From the NCBI GenBank assembly GCA_040901795.1, contig JBBDYH010000063.1, positions 1 to 30,153 of the forward strand: a DNA stretch of 30,153 bases. The letters run 5' to 3'. Origin of the DNA: JBBDYH01 sp040901795. GTDB taxonomy: Bacteria > Planctomycetota > Planctomycetia > Pirellulales > JALHPA01. Positions 7,328 through 14,790 of the stretch are shown piece by piece. The notes under the pieces were generated by a model, which was not told the origin of the DNA, did no database searches, and saw only the letters and a program-made list of their open reading frames with translations. Numbering within the stretch: the first letter of the stretch is position 1; each line of letters begins with the position of its first letter. Position numbers and translations under genes: made by a program.

Positions 7328-8713
7328 ATGGCCGTTCCACAAGTCGTCATCGTCGGCCGGCCGAATGTCGGCAAATCGAGCCTGTTCAACTGGCTCGCCG
7401 GCAAGCGGCTGGCAATCGTCGATCCAACCGCCGGCGTGACACGGGACCGGATGGCGTATCTGATCGAGGAACAGGATCGCTACTTCGAGGTGGTCGATAC
7501 CGGTGGAATGGGCATCAAGGACATCGATAACCTCACTCAGCATATCGAACAGCAGATTGCAACGGCGATCGATCTGGCCGAGCTCGTGCTGTTTGTGGTC
7601 GATGCGCGAGAGGGCGTCGTGCCGCTCGATTTGGAAGTGGCCGAGCGGCTGCGGCACATCGAGAAGCCGATTGTGCTGGTAGTCAACAAGGCGGATGACG
7701 CCTCGTTTGACGCGCAGTCGGCGGAGTTTTTCAAGCTGGGCTTCGGCGCGCCGATCTTGGTAAGCACGCTGCAAAACCGGAACCGTGAGGAGTTGTTCGA
7801 GGCAATTATCACTCGCCTACCGCCGGCCGCGGCAGAAGCGCCGCCGACCGAGCCGGTGATGAAACTGGCGATCGTGGGCCGTCGCAATACCGGCAAGAGC
7901 ACGTTCGTCAACACGCTGGCGCAGACCGAACGGGTGATCGTGAGCGAAGTCGCTGGCACGACGCGCGACAGCATCGACGTCCGGTACGAGCTCGATGGCA
8001 AGCCGTTCATTGCTATTGATACGCCTGGATTGCGACGGAGCAAGAGCATTCGCACCGACGTCGATTTTTATGGCCTGCACCGCGCCCAACGCAGCGTCCG
8101 CCGGGCGGACGTGGTGCTGTTGTTTTTCGACGCGATGCAGCCGATCAGCAAGGTCGACAAGCAGCTCTCCGATTACATTCTGGAGCAGCACAAGCCGTGT
8201 ATCTTCGTGGTGAATAAGTGGGATTTGGTCGCCGCCGAAGTGCCGACGGGAGATTGGGCCCAGTATTTGCGCGATACGTTCCGCAGCATGCAGTACATGC
8301 CGATCGCCTTTATCACCGCGCAGACCGGTAAGAACGTGAAGACGCTGTGCAACCACGCGCAGATGCTCTTTAAGCAGGCCAGGCATCGTGTGAGCACGAG
8401 CGAGTTGAACAACGCCGTGCGTGATGTGCTGGAGACCAACCCGCCGCCGATGCATCACCAAGGTCGGCCCAAGATTTTTTACGCAACCCAAGTCGATGTG
8501 GAGCCGCCGACGATCGTCCTGTTTTGCAACAACCCACTGGCATTTTCGGCGACCTACCGGCGGTACCTGCTGACAGCCTTGCGCGATCGGCTGCCGTTCG
8601 CGGAGGTGCCGATCAGGCTCTATTTGCGACGGCGGGAAGACTCGCGGGGCGGTCGACGGGAGCCGGGCGATAGCGAGCAAGAAGCGCCGATTGTGGAGCG
8701 CGGCGAGAATTGA
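7328..8713 (+). CDS. der: Ribosome-assembly GTPase Der (EngA)
   Basis: 461 residues with two tandem GTPase domains and a C-terminal KH-like domain, an architecture unique to Der/EngA. In domain 1 the motifs are GRPNVGKSS (10-18), DTGG (57-60) and NKAD (120-123). In domain 2 they are GRRNTGKST (184-192), DTPG (231-234) and NKWD (296-299). The C-terminal part has the usual RHRVSTSELNNAVRDV and HHQGRPKIFYATQ segments. Der acts in maturation of the 50S ribosomal subunit and is normally essential. The first domain lacks an obvious SA(K/L) G5 motif. The ATG at 7328 is adjacent to the first G motif, so the start is secure. Confidence 0.97.
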   Translation: MAVPQVVIVGRPNVGKSSLFNWLAGKRLAIVDPTAGVTRDRMAYLIEEQDRYFEVVDTGGMGIKDIDNLTQHIEQQIATAIDLAELVLFVVDAREGVVPLDLEVAERLRHIEKPIVLVVNKADDASFDAQSAEFFKLGFGAPILVSTLQNRNREELFEAIITRLPPAAAEAPPTEPVMKLAIVGRRNTGKSTFVNTLAQTERVIVSEVAGTTRDSIDVRYELDGKPFIAIDTPGLRRSKSIRTDVDFYGLHRAQRSVRRADVVLLFFDAMQPISKVDKQLSDYILEQHKPCIFVVNKWDLVAAEVPTGDWAQYLRDTFRSMQYMPIAFITAQTGKNVKTLCNHAQMLFKQARHRVSTSELNNAVRDVLETNPPPMHHQGRPKIFYATQVDVEPPTIVLFCNNPLAFSATYRRYLLTALRDRLPFAEVPIRLYLRRREDSRGGRREPGDSEQEAPIVERGEN

Positions 8714-8863
8714 ACGGCCCTGAAATCGGCGGTCGTCGGCTTTTCCAACGTTCGTCGTTCCGATAGAGTAGAACGTTTCCACAGCGGAATCGGTAGACGT
8801 TACCGTTCCACCAGCAATTACCAATTTGAGCATTCGCGGCGTGAGCCGCAGCCGAGTGTTTGC

Positions 8864-10519
8864 ATGACGACTGAGCCGAACCAGAGTTCTCCAGAGGCTA
8901 CTTCTATCCCACCTACTGGCTCTCCGGACGTGTCCGAGAGCAACTCCGCCAAGCCGCGGATTAAGATCGGGACGCAACGCGAGGGCGTCGTGGCGCCAAA
9001 GCTGCCGCCGCGGACACAGACGGTATTCACGACTCCGCCGCCAGCGGAAGCGCCGTTAAAACCCACCGAGAGCCACGAAGCGCGCCCGGATGCGGCCGCG
9101 CCGTCCAAGCCGCCAGTCGAGGTACTTCAGGAATCGGCGCCACGGCAACCGTTGGCGCAGAGTGAGGACAGCGCCGCAACGGCCGAAGTGCCGGCCGAGT
9201 TGCGTCCCAAGCCGGCGCCGCTGGCGCCAAGTGACATCGAGAAGCGGCCCGCATTCGGCCGCGAGGGACCGAAGATCCCCCGGCCGAATTTGCGCGCCGA
9301 ATTGCCCCCCGATCTGGAGCAGGAGCTGGCCGAGTCGCTCGGTGATCTGTCACTGGAAGAAGTTTTGGCGGCCGACGAACGGAGCAAGCAGGCGGCGCTG
9401 TCGCTGGAGCCGGAGACAAAGGTGAAGGCGCGGGTGGTGCGCGTTCACCGGGACGATGTCTTTGTCGAGCTGCCGGGAATGAATCAGGGCGTGATCCCTG
9501 CCAAGAACTTCGCCGAGCCGCCTGCGCCTGGGGCCCTGATCGACGTGGTTGTCGCGCGCTATAACGCCGAGGAAGGTTTGTACGAGCTGGTGTCTCTGGG
9601 CGGAGCGATCGATATCGGCGATTGGTCCGACATCACCGAGGGAATCACGGTCGAGGCCCGCATTACCGGCCACAACAAGGGGGGGCTGGAGTGTGAAGTG
9701 AACCGCATCCGTGGTTTCATTCCGGTCAGCCAGATTTCGATGTACCGCGTCGAAGACCTGGAACAGTTCGTTGGCCAGAAGTTTCTGTGCGTCGTCACCG
9801 AGGCGAATCCCGACCGCCGGAACCTGGTACTTAGTCGGCGTGCGGTACTCGAACGCGAGCAAGCTGACGCCAAGGAGCGACTGATTGCCGAACTTGCCGA
9901 AGGGCAAGAGCGTGAGGGTGTCGTCCGCAACATCCGCGACTTCGGCGCGTTCGTTGATTTGGGTGGCGTGGACGGAATGTTGCACGTCAGTCAGTTGAGC
10001 TGGGACCGCGTCAAGCACCCCAGCGACGTGTTGCAACTTGGGCAGAAGATCAAAGTGAAGATTCAGAAGATCGATCCCGCGACCGGCAAGATCAGTCTTT
10101 CATACCGCGACACCTTTGAGAACCCGTGGACGACGGCGACGACGCGCTATCCGGTGACTGCGCGCGTCAAGGGAACGGTGTCGAAGATCATGGACTTCGG
10201 CGCCTTTGTGCGACTCGAGCCGGGGGTAGAGGGGCTCGTGCACATTTCGGAGCTTTCGCACAAGCGCGTGTTCCGTGTGAGTGAAGTCGTGCAGGAGGGG
10301 CAGGAAATCGAGGCGAAGGTGCTTTCGGTCGATCCGGAGGCGCAGCGGATGAGCCTGTCGATGAAGGCGCTCGAGTCGCGAGCCGAGCAGCAAGCGCCAG
10401 AGGAGTCGCAAACGGATGAAGAAGAGTCGCAGCGTAAGCAACCGCCAAAACGGGCGGTGCCGCTGAAAGGGGGACTGGGGCGGGGCAATGGCGGCGAAGA
10501 GTTTGGGCTGCGGTGGTAA
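8864..10519 (+). CDS. Four-S1-domain RNA-binding protein with long disordered N-terminus
   Basis: 551 residues. The first 180 or so are rich in Pro, Ala, Ser and charged residues and look disordered. Four S1 (OB-fold) domains then follow, at about 186-250, 259-330, 347-420 and 430-505. The last two are the best matches, with FGAFVDLGGVDGMLHVSQLS and FGAFVRLEPGVEGLVHISEL. Ribosomal protein S1 usually has four to six such domains; this could be the S1 homologue or a paralogue acting in translation or RNA turnover. It lies 150 bases downstream of der in the same direction. The ATG at 8864 fits, although no strong Shine-Dalgarno is visible. Its TAA abuts a word-repeat hairpin. Confidence 0.88.
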   Translation: MTTEPNQSSPEATSIPPTGSPDVSESNSAKPRIKIGTQREGVVAPKLPPRTQTVFTTPPPAEAPLKPTESHEARPDAAAPSKPPVEVLQESAPRQPLAQSEDSAATAEVPAELRPKPAPLAPSDIEKRPAFGREGPKIPRPNLRAELPPDLEQELAESLGDLSLEEVLAADERSKQAALSLEPETKVKARVVRVHRDDVFVELPGMNQGVIPAKNFAEPPAPGALIDVVVARYNAEEGLYELVSLGGAIDIGDWSDITEGITVEARITGHNKGGLECEVNRIRGFIPVSQISMYRVEDLEQFVGQKFLCVVTEANPDRRNLVLSRRAVLEREQADAKERLIAELAEGQEREGVVRNIRDFGAFVDLGGVDGMLHVSQLSWDRVKHPSDVLQLGQKIKVKIQKIDPATGKISLSYRDTFENPWTTATTRYPVTARVKGTVSKIMDFGAFVRLEPGVEGLVHISELSHKRVFRVSEVVQEGQEIEAKVLSVDPEAQRMSLSMKALESRAEQQAPEESQTDEEESQRKQPPKRAVPLKGGLGRGNGGEEFGLRW

Positions 10520-10596
10520 TTATGAAGTATGAAGTACGAAACGAGCAAAGTTTGTTCATCCTTCGTACTTCGTACTTTGTACTTCGTCCTTCGTCC
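10520..10596. repeat. Arm-loop-arm word repeat (GAAGTACGAA family) between convergent genes
   Basis: The left arm has ATGAAGTATGAAGTACGAA words. After a short loop, the right arm has the complementary words CTTCGTACTTCGTAC and CTTCGTCC. The element exactly fills the gap between the TAA of the S1-domain gene and the TAA of the convergent barrel-protein gene. It is likely a bidirectional terminator-like hairpin. Confidence 0.85.
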
Positions 10597-11934
10597 TTAG
10601 AACTTGTACTCCAGCCCTGCGTTGATTCCCTGGAGCCAGAATTCGCTGCCCACGAAATCAAAGGCCGGTATCGCGCTGGCGTTATCGGGATCGGTGATCT
10701 GCCGGGGATCGACACGGAGATCAATCTGGTCGGCCGGCCGGACCACGTCGCTATAGTAGATGACCGTGTAACCGACGGAGAGCTCCACGTTTTGCGTCAA
10801 GCAATACCGTAGGTTGAGCTGGCCCTCGGGAATCACTGCGAACTCGTCTCGGACAAAGCCGCCGAGGTTGCTCGGCTGAGTGAGCAGGCCTCCCGCAGCT
10901 TCAATGGTTTCTTGTTCCGGCACAGCGACAAATGTGCTGCCGCCGATCGTCACTTGTTGACGCATGTTGCCTAAGCCCACCTTACCGGCGAGGCCAAGCG
11001 TCCAGCGGCGGCGGTAGACGTCGATTGCCAATCCTAGTTGTCCGCCGTGGAATTGATTGAACGTTTGGAAGCTGTCAAACCCACCGACGACCGTACCGAC
11101 AGGGACATTGCTGTTGGGATCGACGGAGTTCAGCTCGTCCCGGATCAGCAGGCTCTCGTCCAATCCAGCGTAACGATACCCGTACAACAAATCGATGCGG
11201 CGATCGCAGCACTGGTCGAGCCGCCGGCGGAGGAGCAGTTCTGCTCCGTGCACTTCGCTTTCGGTCGAGATGAAAACGCCGCCGGTCGATACGCCAGGCG
11301 CGGCGATAATCTGCACGGCCTCTGTCTGAAGCTCGACGTTGAAGAAGGGCCGCGATAGCAGTGGCTCTCCTTGCGACTGGACTTCGAAGCCCGTAGACAA
11401 ATCCTCAACGGCGAAGATGCTCGCTTCGATCGCCATTCGATGTTCTTCATCGAGCCAAGCGCCAAGCGTAAAACGGCCTCCGTCGCGCTGGTCATTGTCC
11501 ACTTTATGACCGCCAAACAGGACTTGGGTATCGGAGTCGCTCAGGATGCCGGAGCCGCTTCCGGTTGCGGTGGTCACGAGCGCCGGCAAGCTGGTTCCTT
11601 CGCCCCACCATGTCAAGTATTCCCCGCGCACCCACATGTCCCAGGGGCGCGCACAATCGTGCGACGTGCAAGCAAATTCGCCGGTGTATTCCGAGTAGTT
11701 GTCGGCGATCACTTGCTCCTCCATCGGATCGTCGACGATCGTCACGCCATGCTCGTCGGCCTCCGGAGGGACAAGCGGCTGTTGATACACCGGCCGAACC
11801 GGGTGGTCGCCGTGATAATACGCGACGGACCCCGGCGGGCGAGGATACTTAACCGGTGTGCTGGGCTGGGCGGCAGATGCCGCGGCCGCAATGCCGGTGA
11901 CCAGGTAAAGTGCGACGAGACTGTGCCGCTTCAT
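10597..11934 (-). CDS. BBP7-family outer-membrane beta-barrel protein
   Basis: 445 residues from ATG 11934, which yields a clean signal peptide (MKRHSLVALYLVTGIAAAASA) and has an AAGGG upstream. Landmarks of the planctomycete BBP7 family are WVRGEYLTWWGEG near the mature N-terminus, FNQFHGGQLGLAIDVYRRRW in the middle, alternating amphipathic strands, LNLRYCLTQNVELSVGYTVIYYSDVVRPADQID, and a C-terminal strand ending in Phe (AGLEYKF), as in Omp85-assembled porins. It should sit in the outer membrane; transport substrates are unknown. The region just after the signal peptide is Pro-rich with an acidic stretch. Confidence 0.9.
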   Translation of the reverse strand: MKRHSLVALYLVTGIAAAASAAQPSTPVKYPRPPGSVAYYHGDHPVRPVYQQPLVPPEADEHGVTIVDDPMEEQVIADNYSEYTGEFACTSHDCARPWDMWVRGEYLTWWGEGTSLPALVTTATGSGSGILSDSDTQVLFGGHKVDNDQRDGGRFTLGAWLDEEHRMAIEASIFAVEDLSTGFEVQSQGEPLLSRPFFNVELQTEAVQIIAAPGVSTGGVFISTESEVHGAELLLRRRLDQCCDRRIDLLYGYRYAGLDESLLIRDELNSVDPNSNVPVGTVVGGFDSFQTFNQFHGGQLGLAIDVYRRRWTLGLAGKVGLGNMRQQVTIGGSTFVAVPEQETIEAAGGLLTQPSNLGGFVRDEFAVIPEGQLNLRYCLTQNVELSVGYTVIYYSDVVRPADQIDLRVDPRQITDPDNASAIPAFDFVGSEFWLQGINAGLEYKF

Positions 11935-12258
11935 GGGCGTGCCCTTGGCAGATGCGGGGGCCTTGGAAGGCCCTCGTACAGTTGACGAAAATCGATCGCG
12001 CACGGAACCACCGGCGCCGTACGCAATAGCCTAACTCGGCTTTACCGGTGGGGAGAGTTAAACCGAAAAGTGAGACGCTGCGGGCTGTAGCGATTATTCG
12101 GGCGAGATGGTGAAGTTGGAGAAGGCGGTTCAGCCTGTGGCGAACGCAGATGGATGCCAAGTTCTTGCGGCACAGGTGTTGCTGCACTACCAGACTCCGG
12201 CCGCCGACGTCACGAAGTACGGGGGCGTGGGATTTCATGGCATTTTCGGCGGCATTGC
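11935..12258. other. Divergent intergenic region, no gene seen
   Basis: 324 bases separate the divergent barrel-protein and ATP-grasp starts. Possible extensions of both frames into this region lack homology-like character. A perfect palindrome GGGCCTTGGAAGGCCC is at 11958-11973. Promoters for both genes must lie here but none is clear by eye. Confidence 0.5.
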
Positions 12259-13257
12259 ATGCGAGTCACGATCCTGAGCTTTATCGAGCGGGAAGACGAC
12301 CAGCGTCTTGATCCCGTCGTCGAGCAAGTGGCGGGCGCCTTGCGAGCCAGCGGGCACGAGCCGGCCCTGTTGAGCGTCCATGGCGACGTCGAAAAGCTTG
12401 TGTCCGGCCTGCGCGACAGCGCACCGGGTCTCGTATTCAACCTCATGGAGATGTTCGGCCAGAATCTCCTGGGCGACGTCGGCGTGACGGGGCTGCTGGA
12501 GCTGTTGGAGTTGCCATATACCGGCTGTGGTCCGGGGGAATCTTATCTTCAGCAGGATAAGGCTCTGGCAAAGAAGCTGCTGGCGTTCGACCAGATCCGC
12601 TATCCCGACTTCGCCGTCTTTGCCGCCGACTCGACACTGGAGACGGGCGGCAACTTGCGCTTGCCCCTGTTCGTCAAGCCGCTGCGGGCGGACGCATCCA
12701 TCGGCATCGATGGAGGCTCGTTAGTCCACACAGCCACTGACCTGATGAAGCGAGTGGTCCAGATTCATGAAGAGCTGCACGACTCGGCGCTGGCCGAGGA
12801 GTACATTGAGGGACGCGAATTCTATGTCGGCGTGCTGGGGAATCAGGAGCCGACGCCGTTTCCCCCGATCGAGATGGACTTTTCGCGGTTGGACGCGGAA
12901 AAGCCGCGAATTGCCGACTCGAAAGCCAAATGGGAGAAAGGAACTCCCGAGTACGAGGGAACGCGCTCGGTCCTGGCGGACGTTTCTCCCGAATTGCTTG
13001 CCAAGCTGCAACAGGCGGCGCTAGCTGCGTACCGGGCCCTGCGCGTGCGCGATTACGGGCGAGTCGACTTCCGCGTTACCGACAGCGGCGAGATCTACGT
13101 GATCGAGGTGAACGCCAGTTGCTATCTGGAGCGGTCCAGTGAGTTTGCCACAGCGGCACGTGCGGCGGGTATCAAGTACAACGACCTGATTGAGCGAATT
13201 GTTCAGCTCGCTCTCGAACGGCACGATAAGCAGCTCTCAAATGTCACGCTTAAGTAG
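12259..13257 (+). CDS. ATP-grasp ligase, D-alanine-D-alanine-ligase-like
   Basis: 332 residues from ATG 12259, where translation starts directly in the first beta strand (MRVTILSFIE). The pre-ATP-grasp region contains VFNLMEMFGQN. The ATP-grasp core has the DKALAKKLL helix, LFVKPLRADAS, the EEYIEGREFYVGVLG strand pair, and DYGRVDFRVTDSGEIYVIEV followed by NASCYLERSSEF. The last segment replaces the EVNTLPGMT of true Ddl enzymes, so the acceptor specificity may differ: these enzymes join a carboxylate to an amine or thiol using ATP. It is convergent with the metallopeptidase gene. The cytoplasmic location is clear; the product is not. Confidence 0.88.
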   Translation: MRVTILSFIEREDDQRLDPVVEQVAGALRASGHEPALLSVHGDVEKLVSGLRDSAPGLVFNLMEMFGQNLLGDVGVTGLLELLELPYTGCGPGESYLQQDKALAKKLLAFDQIRYPDFAVFAADSTLETGGNLRLPLFVKPLRADASIGIDGGSLVHTATDLMKRVVQIHEELHDSALAEEYIEGREFYVGVLGNQEPTPFPPIEMDFSRLDAEKPRIADSKAKWEKGTPEYEGTRSVLADVSPELLAKLQQAALAAYRALRVRDYGRVDFRVTDSGEIYVIEVNASCYLERSSEFATAARAAGIKYNDLIERIVQLALERHDKQLSNVTLK

Positions 13258-13274
13258 GCGGCTGCTTTCGGCGC

Positions 13275-13305
13275 CCTATCCCCTGTTCCCTGTCCTCTGT
13301 CCCCT
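13275..13305. repeat. One-armed word repeat (CCCTGTTCCCTGTCC family)
   Basis: Reiterated CCCTRTTCCC/CCTGTCC/CTGTCCCC words sit between the convergent ATP-grasp and metallopeptidase stops and end exactly at the metallopeptidase TAA. There is no complementary arm. Confidence 0.7.
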
Positions 13306-14334
13306 TTACGGCAGATACTCTCCGCGCTGCATGCGCGTCATGGCCAGCGCCGTGGCCAGTGCAGTAAGTGCGATTGCCACTTGCTCGCGGCGGTCGGCGG
13401 GGTAGACCTGCTTCAGCGCGTCGGCTCGGCGTCGCATCTGGCGGAGCAGTCGTTGCGTCCGTTCGGGAAAGTGGCCGGTCCAACGATACACTTCAGCCAT
13501 GACCTGCGATTCCGTTTCGCGAAGGATCGACGATGCAGGCACGCGCTCGGCCGCTGTCGAGCGATCCTCTGGCCGGCCATAATCCTCGAAGATTGTCCGC
13601 AGAGCCGCATCGAGGTGGTGTCGGAATTCTTCTGGCTCCGTGTTTTGCTCGGTATAGAACTCCGCCAGTGTAAGATCCATCTGGCTCACGTCTTCGTCCA
13701 GCTCAGCGGTCGTCACCAGTGGCTCGACGTCGCCGCGTCGCGCGATCGTGCGATCGCAGTATTCCAGCTTTGCCAGGGCGACCGGCCAATCGACGTACTC
13801 GCTGCGCCAGTCGCGGCCCGGAGTGAGCCAAACGGCGAATGTTTCGGCCCAGTCTTCATCCGGGTGCTTTTGCGCGTACCAGCCCGGCAAGTGTTGCACG
13901 TAGCGGCGGCTGAACGGCTCGGGGCGATACTCCTCCTGGTACGGCTCGTCCATCCGGCCAAACAAATGCAGCCATTCGTCCTGCTCATACAACCGATAAC
14001 CGTAGTTCACGACATGCCCTAGCTCATGCCGCAAGTAGCGCAGAATGTCCCAGCGGCTCAGCCCTTCGACAAAGCCACTGCGTTGGGCGTGCAATGATGT
14101 CAGTTGTGGGTGCGCAAGATAAAACGGGATGGCGACCGCGATTGTCCCGAACGGGACCCCCCACTCGCTGGAGAGATAGAACCGTGGCTTCAGTCGTCGG
14201 ATGCCTGAGTTGACAAGCTCCTGTTCAAACTCGGCGAGCAACGGCTCCAAGGGAGTGCCGCCAATCGTCAGTCCGAGCTGGCGAATCGGCACCGTTTCGA
14301 GGTTCGTTTCCTGGAAGCCGGCTGTCGCTGTCAT
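13306..14334 (-). CDS. Putative zinc-binding metallopeptidase (HELGH)
   Basis: A 342-residue protein without signal peptide. The zinc motif is RHELGHVVNYGY (His103, Glu104, His107), and a plausible third ligand Glu164 lies in DEDWAETFAVWLTP about 57 residues later, a gluzincin-like arrangement. The surrounding YRLYEQDEWLHLFGRM and FSRRYVQHLPGWYAQKHPDEDWAE match the family annotated as putative zinc-binding metallopeptidase. The C-terminal 100 residues are helical and charged. Its ATG is three bases after the stop of the small Cys/His-rich gene upstream, so the two are co-translated. The substrate is unknown. Confidence 0.85.
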   Translation of the reverse strand: MTATAGFQETNLETVPIRQLGLTIGGTPLEPLLAEFEQELVNSGIRRLKPRFYLSSEWGVPFGTIAVAIPFYLAHPQLTSLHAQRSGFVEGLSRWDILRYLRHELGHVVNYGYRLYEQDEWLHLFGRMDEPYQEEYRPEPFSRRYVQHLPGWYAQKHPDEDWAETFAVWLTPGRDWRSEYVDWPVALAKLEYCDRTIARRGDVEPLVTTAELDEDVSQMDLTLAEFYTEQNTEPEEFRHHLDAALRTIFEDYGRPEDRSTAAERVPASSILRETESQVMAEVYRWTGHFPERTQRLLRQMRRRADALKQVYPADRREQVAIALTALATALAMTRMQRGEYLP

Positions 14335-14337
14335 ACA

Positions 14338-14544
14338 TTACGCATGAGCCGGTTCGAAGCCATCACACCCGCTGATCGGCGTAACGACCAGGTGCAACGG
14401 AGCGTGCTTAGGATGCCCGCACTCCTCGACCAGGTCATCGGGCGCTTCGTGGCTGCTGAGGATTTCAACAAGCTGGCGCTCCTTGGGATGATCTTCGCCG
14501 AAGTGAGTACAAAGGCCGCATTGACCATCGTGTACGTGAACCAT
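14338..14544 (-). CDS. Small Cys/His-rich protein, co-translated with the metallopeptidase
   Basis: 68 residues from ATG 14544, chosen because a perfect AAGGAGGA Shine-Dalgarno is at 14551-14558, six bases upstream. The protein begins MVHVHDGQCGLCTHFGEDHP and contains a CxxC pair, a further Cys at EECGHPKH, and seven or eight His residues, suggesting that it binds a metal such as zinc. The next gene starts three bases after its TAA, a strong sign of coupling with the HELGH metallopeptidase. A longer upstream reading would run into a hairpin repeat and is not credible. I do not recognise the family; a metal-handling or regulatory partner of the peptidase is an inference. Confidence 0.8.
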   Translation of the reverse strand: MVHVHDGQCGLCTHFGEDHPKERQLVEILSSHEAPDDLVEECGHPKHAPLHLVVTPISGCDGFEPAHA

Positions 14545-14589
14545 TTTGATTCCTCCTTCCAGTTGCTTGCCGCTGCTTCGAAACCGGTA

Positions 14590-14634
14590 ACCCGACGCGT
14601 AAGCGAGGCCGAATCCCTCGCTCACGTTTCGGGT
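14590..14634. repeat. Planctomycete-type palindromic repeat (CCCGACGCGTAAGCGAGG)
   Basis: The left arm at 14590-14608 and right arm at 14616-14634 are complementary at 16 of 19 positions around a 7-base loop. I recall very similar ACCCGACGCGT-AGCGAGG palindromes scattered through planctomycete genomes. It lies in the divergent region upstream of both the Cys/His-rich gene and the DUF1598-like gene. Confidence 0.75.
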
Positions 14635-14790
14635 ACAGGGGTTAGCGATGCAACCACCGTGCCGCAGGGGCTAGAGGTAAACTCCACAGTCGCGGTGCAA
14701 TTCGGCCCATTTGCTTGACGCTGACCAGTCGGATGTGGCATGCTAATTTGCGCTTTTCTCGCGGAACGAGAACTCTTGGAGGTGGCTCTT

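Noticed and set aside
7817..8977. 386-codon minus-strand frame across der and the S1-protein start
   Set aside because: Antisense to the second Der GTPase domain; composition is shadow-like.
14736..14751. Sigma-54-like site TGGCAT...TTGC upstream of the DUF1598-like gene
   Set aside because: The GG-to-GC spacing is one base too long for the -24/-12 consensus.
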